A stretch of DNA of 64,000 nucleotides from Bogoriella caseilytica (GCF_003752405.1 NZ_RKHK01000001.1:496001-560000), one strand, 5' to 3'; counted from the first letter of the stretch, positions 1 to 8,767 are shown. Notes: generated from the sequence alone by a model not told the origin. Translations and numbers: made by a program.

Positions 1-304
1 GCCGCTGCGCCGGCACCTGCTGGGCCGGGGGCGTGCGTGAGGCCTCGCGGACGGCGTTCGCCAGGGCGAGCAAATCGTCCTCCGACGGCGGTGCGGGCAC
101 GAAGTCGCTGGCCAGGCGCACTACATCCCAGCCGCGCGGCACGGTCAGGCGTTCGGCGTGGACGTCGCACAGGTCGTAGGAGTGCGGTTCGGCCACGCGA
201 GCAAGTGGCCCCAGCACTGCGGTGGAATCCGCGTACACATAGGTCAGCGTGGCCACCGCTGCACGACTGCAGGCGGCTCGGGTGCACTGACGGACTGGTC
301 TCAC
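1..304 (-). CDS. DUF3499 family protein, partial (runs off left edge)
   Basis: Reading the minus strand from a GTG at 304 gives a protein beginning VRPVRQCT, then a CxxxxC-type start (QCTRAACSR), followed by ATLTYVYADSTAVLGPL, HSYDLCDVHAERLT and PRGWDVVRL. These are the conserved segments of the small actinobacterial DUF3499 family, whose four cysteines and CDVHAE segment suggest a metal-binding fold; its function is unknown. The C-terminus lies beyond position 1. The next in-frame upstream GTG is eight codons earlier, so the start is not certain, but the family normally begins a few residues before RQC. It is transcribed away from the metallopeptidase-like gene at 369, leaving a short shared promoter region. 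There is no ATG in this frame, so a simple ORF search would miss it. Confidence 0.85.
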   Translation of the reverse strand, partial: MRPVRQCTRAACSRAAVATLTYVYADSTAVLGPLARVAEPHSYDLCDVHAERLTVPRGWDVVRLASDFVPAPPSEDDLLALANAVREASRTPPAQQVPAQR

Positions 305-356
305 CCGGCAGACGCTACCTCGCCGCACCCATTCGGCACCATGCCCCGCGCCCATC

Positions 357-368
357 TACGCTCACCCT
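357..368 (+). promoter_or_regulatory. -10 element for leaderless start at 369
   Basis: TACGCT at 357-362 ends 6 nt before the GTG at 369. No Shine-Dalgarno sequence is present. The arrangement fits a leaderless transcript. Confidence 0.55.
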
Positions 369-824
369 GTGACCGATGACCCCCAGGCGCTCATCCCCGC
401 CCTGCCGGTGCGGCACATGGGGCGACGCCGCGACCGCCGGGGCCGAGGACTGCGCGGGCCGCTGATGCCCTCGATCATGCCGGCCTGGCGCACGCGGAGC
501 GATCGCTTCGACGATCTGGTGCTTGCCTGCATGGAGCGCCTGGAGGACCGCTTGACCGATCGGCTCGCGGGTGTGGAGTTCGGGGTGGAGGAGGTTCCGC
601 CCTCGGAGCCCGCTCCGTGGGAGCATCGCGCCGTTCCCTTGGGCCGATCGTTTCCCGGTGATCGCCTGGCGGGGCTCAATGACCGGATCGTGGTGTACCG
701 GCGCCCGTTGCTGACCCGCGCGAGCAGCGAGGACGAACTCGAGATCCTGGTGCGCACGGTGCTGGCCGAGCAGATCTCGCACCTGTTGTCGATCCCGCTC
801 GAGGATGTCGACCCGGATCTCTGA
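369..824 (+). CDS. Zincin-like metallopeptidase family protein (degenerate active site)
   Basis: This 151-residue protein matches the small zincin-like family that sits beside DUF3499 in actinobacterial genomes. Typical segments are RSDRFDDLVL near residue 42, IVVYRRPL near 105 and the C-terminal IPLEDVDPDL. The helix that carries HExxH in active relatives reads LAEQISHLL here, so the first His-Glu pair is missing and only the last His is kept. Actinobacterial members are often degenerate in this way, so catalysis should not be assumed. The GTG start is chosen because it lies 6 nt after a TACGCT -10 element. It is divergent from DUF3499 and convergent with DUF5719, with a hairpin in between. 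Confidence 0.8.
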   Translation: MTDDPQALIPALPVRHMGRRRDRRGRGLRGPLMPSIMPAWRTRSDRFDDLVLACMERLEDRLTDRLAGVEFGVEEVPPSEPAPWEHRAVPLGRSFPGDRLAGLNDRIVVYRRPLLTRASSEDELEILVRTVLAEQISHLLSIPLEDVDPDL

Positions 825-825
825 G

Positions 826-853
826 GCACCGCTGGCCGGCTTCGGCCGGGTGC
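826..853. terminator. Bidirectional hairpin between convergent genes
   Basis: GCACC...TGGCCG and CGGCC...GGTGC form an interrupted stem around a GCTT loop. It fills the 29-bp gap between two convergent stop codons, so it probably ends both transcripts. There is no T-tract, which is common in high-GC actinobacteria. Confidence 0.6.
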
Positions 854-2425
854 TCAACGCACGGTGACGCGCACCGCGAGGTCCTCGGCGGCATCGGGCA
901 CAGGCGTGGCCACGGTGATCAGCTCCCCGTCGGCCGCGTCGGCCCGCAGCACGGCGGCAGCCGAGACGGCGCCGTCGGTCTGCACGAGCAGCGCGTGCCC
1001 CTCGGCGTCGATCACCCGGGTGGACCACGGGTCGATCTCGACCGTCTCCGGTGCTCCCATGCTGCCGTCACCCTCGATGGCGGCGAGTGTGACGTCGGCG
1101 GCCTCCGCGCCGTTGTTGCTCATCAGGACTGTCGCGTCCGCGAGTGCGGGCAGCGGGATGAGTGCCGCGGCCGCGGGAGAGACAGCCGGCGCCCAGGCGC
1201 GGTCGACCGGCGCGGTGGAGGGGTCGAGTGGTCCGGGCGTACCGGTGCGTGCGAGCTGGACCGCGCCGGTGAGTGGTTCATCGGCCACCACGTGCACGGC
1301 ATACGCGCCCGGGTCGACGACGGCCAGGCTCAGTTCCAGCACCGCGCCGGGGTCGATGGTGACGTTCTCGGCGCCGGGGAGATCGACCGGGCCGCTCTCG
1401 CCAAGCAGCTGGACGGTGGCGCGCGCTTCACTCTCGCCGGGATTGACCAGGCGAAGCCGCGCCGGCGTCTCGGGCGCGAGCTCGTCTGCCTCGCCCTCCT
1501 CTGCCTCCTCCTCCTCAGCCTCGTCCGGGTCGGCGCCGTCCTCCGCGGCGGAGGTCAGCAGCACCCCGGGGATGAGGAAGTCCGGTGCGGGCGGGGCAGC
1601 GGGCCCGAAGAGGTCGGCACCGGCCGGCACGATGCCGTCGAGGCGCAGTTCCTGGGCGTAGGCACTCACCTGCCCGCCCGGGCTCTCCACGCGCACAGCC
1701 AGATCTGGATCGCTGGAGATGGCCTCGAGCAGCAGGTGCTCAGATTCGCCGGGGGCCAGGGAGATCTCGTCGAGCTGCGGGGCCGGGACCTCTCCGAGTG
1801 ACGACCACAGCGTCACGGAGGCAGTGGCCGAGGTGGTGCCGGTGTTGGTCAGCGTCAGCCTCGTCGAGGAACCCACGTCTCCGGAGCCGCCCACCAGGTA
1901 GGTGGCCGAGGCCGGCCGCTGGCACGAGGTGCCGGCCAGGCCGCGTAGGTCACCGGCCTCGGTCATGGTGACCGAGGCACCGGCTGCGAGTGCCGCGGCG
2001 CCGCCGACCGCCTGGGCCTCCAGGATGCCGCCGGACTCAGGATCGTCGATCTGCGCAGCGCGGAGATCGCCCATGACCGTCAGGCCCTCAGGTGTGTCGC
2101 CCTCGAGCTGGTACTCGGCCTCCGCCGCGTCGCTCGATCCGTTGCCGTCGCGCGCCAGCGTGAACACCTCGGTGCGGGAGGCGGGCACGAGCAGGTCGGG
2201 ATCGGCGTCGGTCTCCGGGTCGATGGCGATCTGCTCGCCGGTGGTCAGCTCCAGCGGCCCGGCGCACACCAGCGACAGGGGCCCGGCGGAGACCGCGGTG
2301 GCCTCACCGGTGACCGTGGCCGGTGCTGCGGGCGGGTACTGCTCCGCGAGGATGATCGCACCCACGGCGGCAGCAAGCAGGACGACGGCGGAGACGACCC
2401 GGGCCAGCACTCTCAGGATTCTCAC
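854..2425 (-). CDS. DUF5719 family secreted/anchored protein
   Basis: A 523-residue protein with one hydrophobic N-terminal segment (about residues 8-27), consistent with a signal anchor, followed by a long extracellular region of repeated beta-rich, Ala/Gly/Thr-rich modules. Two cysteines (about residues 54 and 168) could form a disulfide. A strongly acidic insert lies near residues 296-320. The match to DUF5719 rests on its place after the large GT2 membrane protein and on its architecture. Function is unknown; partnership with the GT2 protein in envelope assembly is an inference from constant adjacency. The GTG start overlaps the upstream GT2 stop by 4 bp (GTGA), indicating translational coupling in a whiB-GT2-DUF5719 operon. 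Confidence 0.8.
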   Translation of the reverse strand: MRILRVLARVVSAVVLLAAAVGAIILAEQYPPAAPATVTGEATAVSAGPLSLVCAGPLELTTGEQIAIDPETDADPDLLVPASRTEVFTLARDGNGSSDAAEAEYQLEGDTPEGLTVMGDLRAAQIDDPESGGILEAQAVGGAAALAAGASVTMTEAGDLRGLAGTSCQRPASATYLVGGSGDVGSSTRLTLTNTGTTSATASVTLWSSLGEVPAPQLDEISLAPGESEHLLLEAISSDPDLAVRVESPGGQVSAYAQELRLDGIVPAGADLFGPAAPPAPDFLIPGVLLTSAAEDGADPDEAEEEEAEEGEADELAPETPARLRLVNPGESEARATVQLLGESGPVDLPGAENVTIDPGAVLELSLAVVDPGAYAVHVVADEPLTGAVQLARTGTPGPLDPSTAPVDRAWAPAVSPAAAALIPLPALADATVLMSNNGAEAADVTLAAIEGDGSMGAPETVEIDPWSTRVIDAEGHALLVQTDGAVSAAAVLRADAADGELITVATPVPDAAEDLAVRVTVR

Positions 2426-5400
2426 GCGCCCTCCCCGGCGGTTTCGGACTGCTCCGCAGCCTCGGCGTCGGTGGGCTCGCCGTCCCCGGGTTCCGTTCCT
2501 CCGGGTTCCGTTCCTCCGATCTCTGGCACCTCGGTCTCCTCAATGACGGCGCGGCCCGGGCGGCGTCGTAGCGGCAGGGCCAGCAGACCGGTGAGGGCGA
2601 GGACCACGACCTGAGCCACCGACCAGACGCTGCTCAGAGGCGCGTGGTAGTCCAGGCGCAGGGTGCCCGCCTCCGCCGGGAGGGCGAAGGCTTGCTGGCC
2701 GTCACGCGCCAGGCTGCGCAAGGGCTCGTCGTCATACCAGGCGCGCCACTGGGCATCAGCGGGCTCAGCGAGCACCATCAGCCGGCCGCTCGAACCGGCC
2801 GGCACCTCGGCCTCGACTCCCACGTGACCGGCCGGGAGATCCCCGGCGACGGTGCCATCGGCGTCGAGGATGCGGGCGCGGGCCACCGAGCCTGCCCCGG
2901 CGGCCACCGGCACGCGCCAGAAGGCTCCCGTGGGGTTCTCGGTGACGTACTCCAGGCCTTCGGCATCGAGGCGGTTCGCCAGCGCTGCCCGGGCATCAGC
3001 ATCGGCAGGCACCCCGGGCGGTAGCACGACCACCCCGATGGCGTGGTGGCCGAGCACCGTGGCCGCATCGACCTCTCCCCCGGCGGCCAGGGAGGCGATC
3101 ACTTCCTGGAGCTCAGCGCTCAGTTGCGCCGCCGAGGCTCCGGCGCCATGCAGGCCGGCCTCGCCCTCGGTGTGTGCGCGGAGTTCGGTGAAGGACCGGA
3201 CGGCCGACTCCTCGATGCCTTGCCTGCCGGGGTACCGCCAGACCTCGGCCTGGACGCCCTCGCCGTCCGGGCGCAGGGCGAGCACGCGGCCGCGGGTGCC
3301 GGATTCCTGGTACTGCTGCGCGATGGCGGGCACCTGTTCGCCCTCGCGGCCCGCCACGGCAATGGCCACGGTGCGTTCGGTGGCGCCGGGCTGACCATCA
3401 GTGCCCGCATGCACGGCCCAGAGCCATCCGGCCCCGGTGAGCAGCGGCCCGGCGAAGAGGAGCAGGCCCAGCACTCCCGCCACCACTTGCGCCCAACCGA
3501 AGCTGCGGGTGGCGAGTTCACGGTGGAGGCCGTCGCCGCCAGTGAGGACGGCAATCAGCACACCGAGCAGGAGCAGCGAGGTTCCTGCGCCGGCCCAGGC
3601 CGGGACCACCTCCAGGGCACCGTCGCCGGCAGGAGCCAGTCCGGCCTCGGTGCGTTGGGCGATCAGGGCCACGGCCAGTCCGGTCAGCGCGAGCAGCCAT
3701 CCGGCGCGCACGGCGCGAGCCCGGGAGGTGCCGCGCAGCAGGGCCAGCACGGCGCCGGCTCCCAGGGCGGCGCCACTCAGCAGCAAGGCGTGCTCACCGA
3801 GCCACCCGATGATTCCCGAGCCGTTCACCGGCACGGCCACGGGCGCAGCGGGCCAGCCCAACAGCACCTCCCATGGCTCCGCGGCCGGCACGGGAGCTGG
3901 CGCTCCGCCGGCGAGCAGCATGCGCCAGCTCCCGCCACGAAGGTCTCCTGCCGCGGCCTGGAGAAGTGGTGCGAGCACCACCAGCGCGGGCACGGTGATG
4001 GCGGCGAGCACCCAGCCGCGGCGTCGCACCGGCAGGAGCGGCCACATTAGGACCGCGGCCAGGAGCGCGGCAGGCAGGAGCACGGGCGCCCCGGCGCATG
4101 CCGCCGCGAGCGCCAGCGCCGATCCTGCGCCGGCTGCCACCCGGCCGGCGCGGCTGGCGCCCAGGGTGGCTACGGTCCCCACGCCGGTGTGTGTGCGATC
4201 GCGTCGCTCCACACCGAGGGCCCGCACCGCACCCAGGACCGCCCAGGGCAGGGCGAGGTGAGCGAGGAGCGGGCCGAGGCGTCCGTGGCCGGCGGCGAGC
4301 AGCAGGGCCGGGGCCAGCGCCCAACTCAGCGCAGCAAGGGCGCGCAGCGAGACGGCGCGGGAGGCGGCCCCGGCGGCGAACCAGGCCCCGAGCCCGGCCA
4401 GCGGCAGCGCGAAGACGATGAGCGCGGTGATCACGCTGTTCCCGCTCACGCCCAACAGGGCGGGAATCGCGAGGATCTGCCAGAACGCGTCCGCAGGGCC
4501 GGGCGCACCGATACCGGCCGCCAGCCACCCCGAACGTGCCAGTTCCCACAGCTCCGCGCCGCTGAGGTCGGCGGGCAGGAGGGCGCCTTGGCCAGCGGCC
4601 AGGCCGCCGGCGCCCGATCCGGCCGGCTGGGAGGTGAGCGGACCGGCGGTGAGCAACGGCCCGAAGGCCGCCAGGGTGAGCCCGAGAAGGAGCAGCGTGG
4701 TCACCCCGGCGCCGAGCCGGCGGCGCCGGGCCACGGCAGCGCGTTCGGCGATCTCGAGCTCACTGGGCGCGACCCGGCGCTGATGGGCCGTGGCCTGGGT
4801 GCGGCGCAGGTCGCGGCGGGCCCGGCGCAGCTGGGCGCCTCGCGCTTCGAGAGGTGTCAGGGCGGCCGGGCGGAAGCGGCGCGTGGTGCGGCTCCGAGCC
4901 CGGATGAGAGGGAGCGCCTGGCCGAGCACCCCCAGCGGCGCGGCGAGCTCGGCCCCGGCCATGCCGATCTCTTTGGTGGCCACCCGCCAGAGCGCACGGG
5001 CTGCACCGAGGACGAGATACCCCAGCACCATCAGGGGTGCCGCGAGCGCCGGCGCCGCCAGGACGGCGTTGTAGATCTGAGCACGGCGCCGGGGCAGGAA
5101 GGATCGGCGCAAGTCGGGCTCGGGGAGCTCCGCGGCGGCCTCCTCGGGCGTGGCCGGCCGCTGGCCGAGGAGGGAGGCTTGCGCGTGGTGGACCACCGCT
5201 GCGGGCACCACCACCACGCGGTGGCCGGCCAGGCGCACTCGGCGGCTCAGCTCCAGTCCGTCGCCGAAGGGCCCGAGGGCGGGATCGGTGCCGCCGAGCT
5301 CATCCCAGACCGTACGGCGCACCAACGCCCCGGCAGTGCCGACGGCGAGGACGTCCTCGCGATGGTCGTACTGACCCTGGTCGATCTCGCCCGGTTCGAT

Positions 5401-6075
5401 CTCCGGGAGGCGCCGGGCGGTGCGGGTGGCGGTGATACCCACCTCGAGCAACTGATCCGGGTCGGCCCAGCCACACTGCTTCGGCCCGGCCAGGGCGATG
5501 GACCGGCCCGACTCGACGGCGCGGAGCAGGTGGTCGAGGGCGCTCGGCGCGGGCGCGGAGTCGTCGTGCAGCAACCACAGCCACTCGGGTTCGGAGCCGG
5601 CGCCGGCGGGGCCGGATGCTGGCGCGACCACGCGGATCTCGCCGGTGGTCACCGGGGAGACCTCACCGGTGAGCGGGGCGTCGGAGGTGTGCTCACCGCC
5701 GCGCTCCTCACGCCGGCGTGCCCGCTCAGCGGCGCGCTCCACAAGCCGGTGGTACTCGGCGAGTCCGTCGCGCACCGCGGCACCGAAGTTCTGTGCCTGC
5801 GGCGCGCGGACCACGCGCACCAGGGCGGCGTCGGCCAGCCCGGCCTCGATCACCGCGTCATGGACCGGAACGCCCGTGCCGACGTCGCGGTCCGGGCCGG
5901 CGACGTCCACGATCACGACCACCTCGGGGAGGTGATCCTGTGCGGTCAGGCCGCGCAGGGTGCGGGGCAGGTAGCGGGACACGCCGGCGGTGACGACCAC
6001 CGCCAGGGTGCTGGGGCGTGCTGGCCCGGCAGCGGTGCGGAAGCTGGCGGCTGCAGGGCTGGGAGCGGCCGTCAT
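2422..6075 (-). CDS. Large glycosyltransferase family 2 / multi-membrane-span fusion protein
   Basis: A 1217-residue protein. The N-terminal part (about 24-300) is a GT2 domain: VVVTAGVSRYLPRTL at the start, a nucleotide-sugar binding LLHDDSAP motif near 168, and GTAGALVRRTVWDELGG followed by GDGLELSRRVRLAG, the acceptor-side motifs of GT2 enzymes. A basic linker (about 395-450) leads into roughly a dozen hydrophobic segments and a C-terminal extracytoplasmic beta-rich domain with a last membrane span near residue 1165. The tail is rich in Glu, Pro and Gly repeats. Such proteins occur throughout Actinobacteria between WhiB and DUF5719 and are thought to act in envelope glycan synthesis; donor and acceptor are unknown. 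The start lies 24 nt after the whiB stop. The very long antisense open frames here are GC-driven shadows. Confidence 0.85.
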   Translation of the reverse strand: MTAAPSPAAASFRTAAGPARPSTLAVVVTAGVSRYLPRTLRGLTAQDHLPEVVVIVDVAGPDRDVGTGVPVHDAVIEAGLADAALVRVVRAPQAQNFGAAVRDGLAEYHRLVERAAERARRREERGGEHTSDAPLTGEVSPVTTGEIRVVAPASGPAGAGSEPEWLWLLHDDSAPAPSALDHLLRAVESGRSIALAGPKQCGWADPDQLLEVGITATRTARRLPEIEPGEIDQGQYDHREDVLAVGTAGALVRRTVWDELGGTDPALGPFGDGLELSRRVRLAGHRVVVVPAAVVHHAQASLLGQRPATPEEAAAELPEPDLRRSFLPRRRAQIYNAVLAAPALAAPLMVLGYLVLGAARALWRVATKEIGMAGAELAAPLGVLGQALPLIRARSRTTRRFRPAALTPLEARGAQLRRARRDLRRTQATAHQRRVAPSELEIAERAAVARRRRLGAGVTTLLLLGLTLAAFGPLLTAGPLTSQPAGSGAGGLAAGQGALLPADLSGAELWELARSGWLAAGIGAPGPADAFWQILAIPALLGVSGNSVITALIVFALPLAGLGAWFAAGAASRAVSLRALAALSWALAPALLLAAGHGRLGPLLAHLALPWAVLGAVRALGVERRDRTHTGVGTVATLGASRAGRVAAGAGSALALAAACAGAPVLLPAALLAAVLMWPLLPVRRRGWVLAAITVPALVVLAPLLQAAAGDLRGGSWRMLLAGGAPAPVPAAEPWEVLLGWPAAPVAVPVNGSGIIGWLGEHALLLSGAALGAGAVLALLRGTSRARAVRAGWLLALTGLAVALIAQRTEAGLAPAGDGALEVVPAWAGAGTSLLLLGVLIAVLTGGDGLHRELATRSFGWAQVVAGVLGLLLFAGPLLTGAGWLWAVHAGTDGQPGATERTVAIAVAGREGEQVPAIAQQYQESGTRGRVLALRPDGEGVQAEVWRYPGRQGIEESAVRSFTELRAHTEGEAGLHGAGASAAQLSAELQEVIASLAAGGEVDAATVLGHHAIGVVVLPPGVPADADARAALANRLDAEGLEYVTENPTGAFWRVPVAAGAGSVARARILDADGTVAGDLPAGHVGVEAEVPAGSSGRLMVLAEPADAQWRAWYDDEPLRSLARDGQQAFALPAEAGTLRLDYHAPLSSVWSVAQVVVLALTGLLALPLRRRPGRAVIEETEVPEIGGTEPGGTEPGDGEPTDAEAAEQSETAGEGA

Positions 6076-6099
6076 GTCAGCCGAGCGGGAGAGGGGACG

Positions 6100-6432
6100 T
6101 CAGATCGCCCGGCGCTTGAGCTTGCGGCGTTCGCGCTCGGAGAGCCCGCCCCAGATCCCGAAGCGCTCATCGCTCTCCAGGGCGTACTCCAGGCACTCGG
6201 CACGAACGTCACAGGAGGTACAGACGCGCTTGGCCTCACGAGTGGAGCCACCCTTCTCGGGGAAGAACGCCTCCGGATCGGTCTGCGCGCACAGCGCACG
6301 ATCCTGCCAGCCGAGAGCCCCCTCCTCGGGATTCTCGGCGGCCACCAGGCGCAAGACGTCTGCCGGGGTCCGTGGCTCGCGCTCACGTCCGCCGTTCGGG
6401 TTCAATGGGCCGTCTCCGAGTATGTTCCACAC
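6100..6432 (-). CDS. whiB: WhiB-family Fe-S transcriptional regulator (WhiB2/WhmD type)
   Basis: The protein carries the four Fe-S cysteines of WhiB proteins (ALCAQTDP, then VCTSCDVRAEC), the sequence AFFPEKGGSTREAKR, the GIWGG turn and a basic tail (SERERRKLKRR), all close to the WhmD/WhiB2 group linked to septation and division. The frame is open up to a TTG at 6501, but a GTG at 6432 is preferred: a GGGGAG Shine-Dalgarno (6439-6444) ends 6 nt before it, giving 110 residues. The upstream codons then fall in the promoter region. It heads the minus-strand operon with the large GT2 protein and DUF5719, and is divergent from TIGR03089. The cluster presumably senses redox or NO, as known for the family. 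Confidence 0.9.
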   Translation of the reverse strand: MWNILGDGPLNPNGGREREPRTPADVLRLVAAENPEEGALGWQDRALCAQTDPEAFFPEKGGSTREAKRVCTSCDVRAECLEYALESDERFGIWGGLSERERRKLKRRAI

Positions 6433-6538
6433 GTTCCGCTCCCCATCGACCGCCGGGCTTCCTTGACTACGAATTACATAGGCGTAACTCCTGCGCGTCA
6501 AGCCCTCGTCGGTGCACTGGTCGTGATAGATCGCCCGA

Positions 6539-6551
6539 TAGCCTGGCTACC
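6539..6551 (+). promoter_or_regulatory. -10 element for leaderless start at 6552
   Basis: TAGCCT at 6539-6544 ends 7 nt before the ATG at 6552, with no ribosome binding site, as in other leaderless genes of this window. Confidence 0.55.
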
Positions 6552-7310
6552 ATGACCGCATTGATGCCGCACGCCCTGCTGGCCGATCTGGCCGGTGCCG
6601 GCACCACCCCCCGGCTGACCTGGTACGGGACCGGCGGGGAACGCGTGGAACTCTCCGGCCGGGTGCTCAGCAACTGGGTGGTGAAGGCCACGAACCTGCT
6701 GGTGGAGGAGGCGGACGCCCAGCCAGAAGCGATCGTCGGTGTCCACATGCCGGTCCACTGGCGGGCCGCTGTGTGGACGTTGGCTGCCTGGACCGCTGGC
6801 GCTGCGGTCAGCCTGATCGAGGACGAGAGCGCCGATGAGGCTCCGCCGCACGCAAGTGCATCCCAGCCCACGCGCCTGAATGCCCTCGCCAGCTGGGCTC
6901 CGGGCCGCACCAGGGCAGCCGACGCCGCCGAGCTGATCCTGGCCGTCGCTCTTCCAGGACTAGCACGCTCCTGGGATGGCGGGCCGGACGGCAGCGCACT
7001 TCCCCCAGGGGCCATCGATGCGGCCTCTGAGATCCTCGGTTACGGCGATGAGCTCGGATACACCTTGTCGCCGAGTGCTGACGATGCCGCGTTGGACGGC
7101 GTGAGCTTCGGCGGCCTGGCGGCGTGGGCGAGCAGCTCCGCGGTCACGCCCGGCGAACGCCGCCTCATCGCACCTCGCGACGTTCACGAGTTGCTGCGAG
7201 ACTGCGTGCAGGTGTGGTGCAACGGTGGCTCGGTGGTGCTGCTCTCGCCCGAGGTCGCCGCGGACACCGAGCGCCGGTCGCGCATCGCCGACGATGAGAA
7301 GGTGGGCTGA
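6552..7310 (+). CDS. TIGR03089 family protein
   Basis: A 252-residue protein recognised as the actinobacterial TIGR03089 family, distantly related to the N-terminal part of AMP-binding enzymes. It has LTWYGTGGERVELSGRVLSNWVVKATNLL near the N-terminus, a VGVHMPVHWRAAVWTLAAWTAGA hydrophobic helix region, and GELG/GGLA-type loops, but it lacks a complete adenylation active site. The function is unknown. Family members sit close to LCP ligases and surface polysaccharide genes, as here. The ATG at 6552 is favoured over longer in-frame starts because of the TAGCCT -10 element 7 nt upstream. Its TGA overlaps the ATG of the next tiny frame. Confidence 0.85.
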   Translation: MTALMPHALLADLAGAGTTPRLTWYGTGGERVELSGRVLSNWVVKATNLLVEEADAQPEAIVGVHMPVHWRAAVWTLAAWTAGAAVSLIEDESADEAPPHASASQPTRLNALASWAPGRTRAADAAELILAVALPGLARSWDGGPDGSALPPGAIDAASEILGYGDELGYTLSPSADDAALDGVSFGGLAAWASSSAVTPGERRLIAPRDVHELLRDCVQVWCNGGSVVLLSPEVAADTERRSRIADDEKVG

Positions 7311-7396
7311 TGGCCACCGTCGACGTGATCGTTCGCACCAAGGACCACCCGGTCTTCCTGCGGGCCATCTGGCGTCGCCTGGCACGCAAGAGCTGA
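7310..7396 (+). pseudogene. Short frame resembling the N-terminus of a GT2 glycosyltransferase
   Basis: An ATG overlapping the TIGR03089 stop (TGATG) opens a 28-codon frame whose first half reads TVDVIVRTKDHPVFLRA, very like the first beta-strand and loop of GT2 glycosyltransferases (VDVIVRTKxRPxFLxRAL). It then ends at a TGA with no GT continuation seen in any frame before the LCP gene. I read it as the stump of a deleted glycosyltransferase once coupled to TIGR03089; a functional micropeptide cannot be excluded. Confidence 0.4.
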
Positions 7397-7449
7397 ACGA
7401 TCCGATGGGTGGCGTCGCCCTCACTCCCGCGCGTTCACCGCTAGACCCG

Positions 7450-7462
7450 TAGGATCGCCCAC
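7450..7462 (+). promoter_or_regulatory. -10 element for leaderless start at 7463
   Basis: TAGGAT at 7450-7455 ends exactly 7 nt before the GTG at 7463; no Shine-Dalgarno sequence is seen. Confidence 0.55.
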
Positions 7463-8767
7463 GTGGCAAGACACGCAGGAAAGAGGCCTGCCCTCTCCGT
7501 ACCGGATACCGGCAGTGCACCCGGTAGCCGCCATGCCCAGCGCAAGCCCTTCGGGCACGTGCGGCAGCAGGTGGCCACGGCGCTGCTCGGCATCGTGGTC
7601 TTCCTCGCGTCCTTCACCGGCATCGCCGTCGCCAGACTCCAGGGCAACATCGGCGTGCACGACATCAACGAGCTGCTCGGCGACGACCGGCCCACGCGCC
7701 ACGGCTCCGACGATGACGGGATCGAAGCACCCGGCGATCCGGCGAGCGGCGAAGCGATCAACCTGCTCGTCTTCGGCATCGACGCCCGGGACGAGCCGGG
7801 CATGACCGCCGAGGGCGGCACCCGCACGGACGTCACCATGCTGATGCACATCAGCGCCGATCGGGATCGCGTCGAACTCATCTCGATCCCGCGGGACACC
7901 TTGGTGGACATCCCGGACTGCCCTCTCCCGGATGGCCGCCGGACCGCGCCGCAGGCCCAGTCCATGTTCAACTCGGCCTTCTTCTTCGGGAGCCAGACCG
8001 GAGACCTGGGCGGAGGGGCCGCCTGCACGGTTCTCACCGTGGAGGCCTGGACCGGCATCCGCATCGACGACTTCGTGCTGGTGGATTTCAACGGGTTCCA
8101 GGCCATGGTCGACTCCCTCGGCGGGGTCCCCATGTACATTCCTGAACCCATCTCGGACAGCCGCGCGCATCTCGAGATCGAGGAAACCGGCTGTCAGCTC
8201 CTGGACGGTCATGACGCCCTCGGGTATGCCCGCGCCCGGTACAACATCTTCGGATCCGACGGCTCGGACATCGCGCGCATCGGGCGGCAACAGGAACTGG
8301 TCGCCGCGATCGCGCGCGAGGCACTCACCACGCGCATCCTCACCGACCCAGCCGCGATGTTCCAGTTCCTCGATGCCACCACGCGCACGCTCGAGACCGG
8401 TTCGTGGATCGGTTCCCTGACCACCATGGCCGGCCTGGGGCTCTCGCTGGATGTGGACCCGGCAGACATCCGCTTCGCGACCATGCCGAACATGCCGTGG
8501 CCACAGAACCCCAACCGCGTCGTGGCCACGGCCGAAGCGGAGGAGATGTGGGCCGCGGTCCGGGAGGATCGCCCGATCGATGCCGACATCGACGGCACCG
8601 GTGACGAAGCGCCAGAACCGGAGCCAGAGGACACTGACGTTCCGGAGGACACCGACGTTCCGGACGACGAGGTACCAGAGGTGGACGAGACCCCCACTCA
8701 GCCCGAGGCCGAGGAGCCGGACGTCGACGACGGCGCGCCGCGGGTGTGCACTCGCGCGGACGTGTGA
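7463..8767 (+). CDS. LCP (LytR-CpsA-Psr) family glycopolymer ligase 1
   Basis: A 434-residue membrane-anchored protein. A basic N-terminus precedes one transmembrane helix (about 37-57). The LCP domain covers about 90-300, with INLLVFGIDARDE, GGTRTDVTMLMHI, the ELISIPRDTLVDIP motif carrying the key Arg and Asp, a VLVDFNGFQAMVDSLGGV block and GYARARYN. LCP enzymes move glycopolymers from polyprenyl-diphosphate carriers to peptidoglycan or protein on the outer membrane face. Residues 365-430 are an acidic Glu/Asp/Pro-rich tail with short repeats (EDTDVPEDTDVP), unusual for the family and probably disordered. A second LCP gene follows after 10 bp, and the galactan exporter is next, so this enzyme plausibly attaches that polymer. 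Confidence 0.9.
   Translation: MARHAGKRPALSVPDTGSAPGSRHAQRKPFGHVRQQVATALLGIVVFLASFTGIAVARLQGNIGVHDINELLGDDRPTRHGSDDDGIEAPGDPASGEAINLLVFGIDARDEPGMTAEGGTRTDVTMLMHISADRDRVELISIPRDTLVDIPDCPLPDGRRTAPQAQSMFNSAFFFGSQTGDLGGGAACTVLTVEAWTGIRIDDFVLVDFNGFQAMVDSLGGVPMYIPEPISDSRAHLEIEETGCQLLDGHDALGYARARYNIFGSDGSDIARIGRQQELVAAIAREALTTRILTDPAAMFQFLDATTRTLETGSWIGSLTTMAGLGLSLDVDPADIRFATMPNMPWPQNPNRVVATAEAEEMWAAVREDRPIDADIDGTGDEAPEPEPEDTDVPEDTDVPDDEVPEVDETPTQPEAEEPDVDDGAPRVCTRADV

Noticed and set aside
6433-6501. The TTG-start extension of WhiB by 23 codons
   Set aside because: The GTG at 6432 has a GGGGAG site at the right spacing; the extension looks like promoter DNA.
4189-6555. A 788-codon open frame antisense to the large GT2 gene
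   Set aside because: GC-rich antisense shadow; composition is Gly/Arg/Gln-rich without domain motifs, while the minus strand has clear GT2 motifs.
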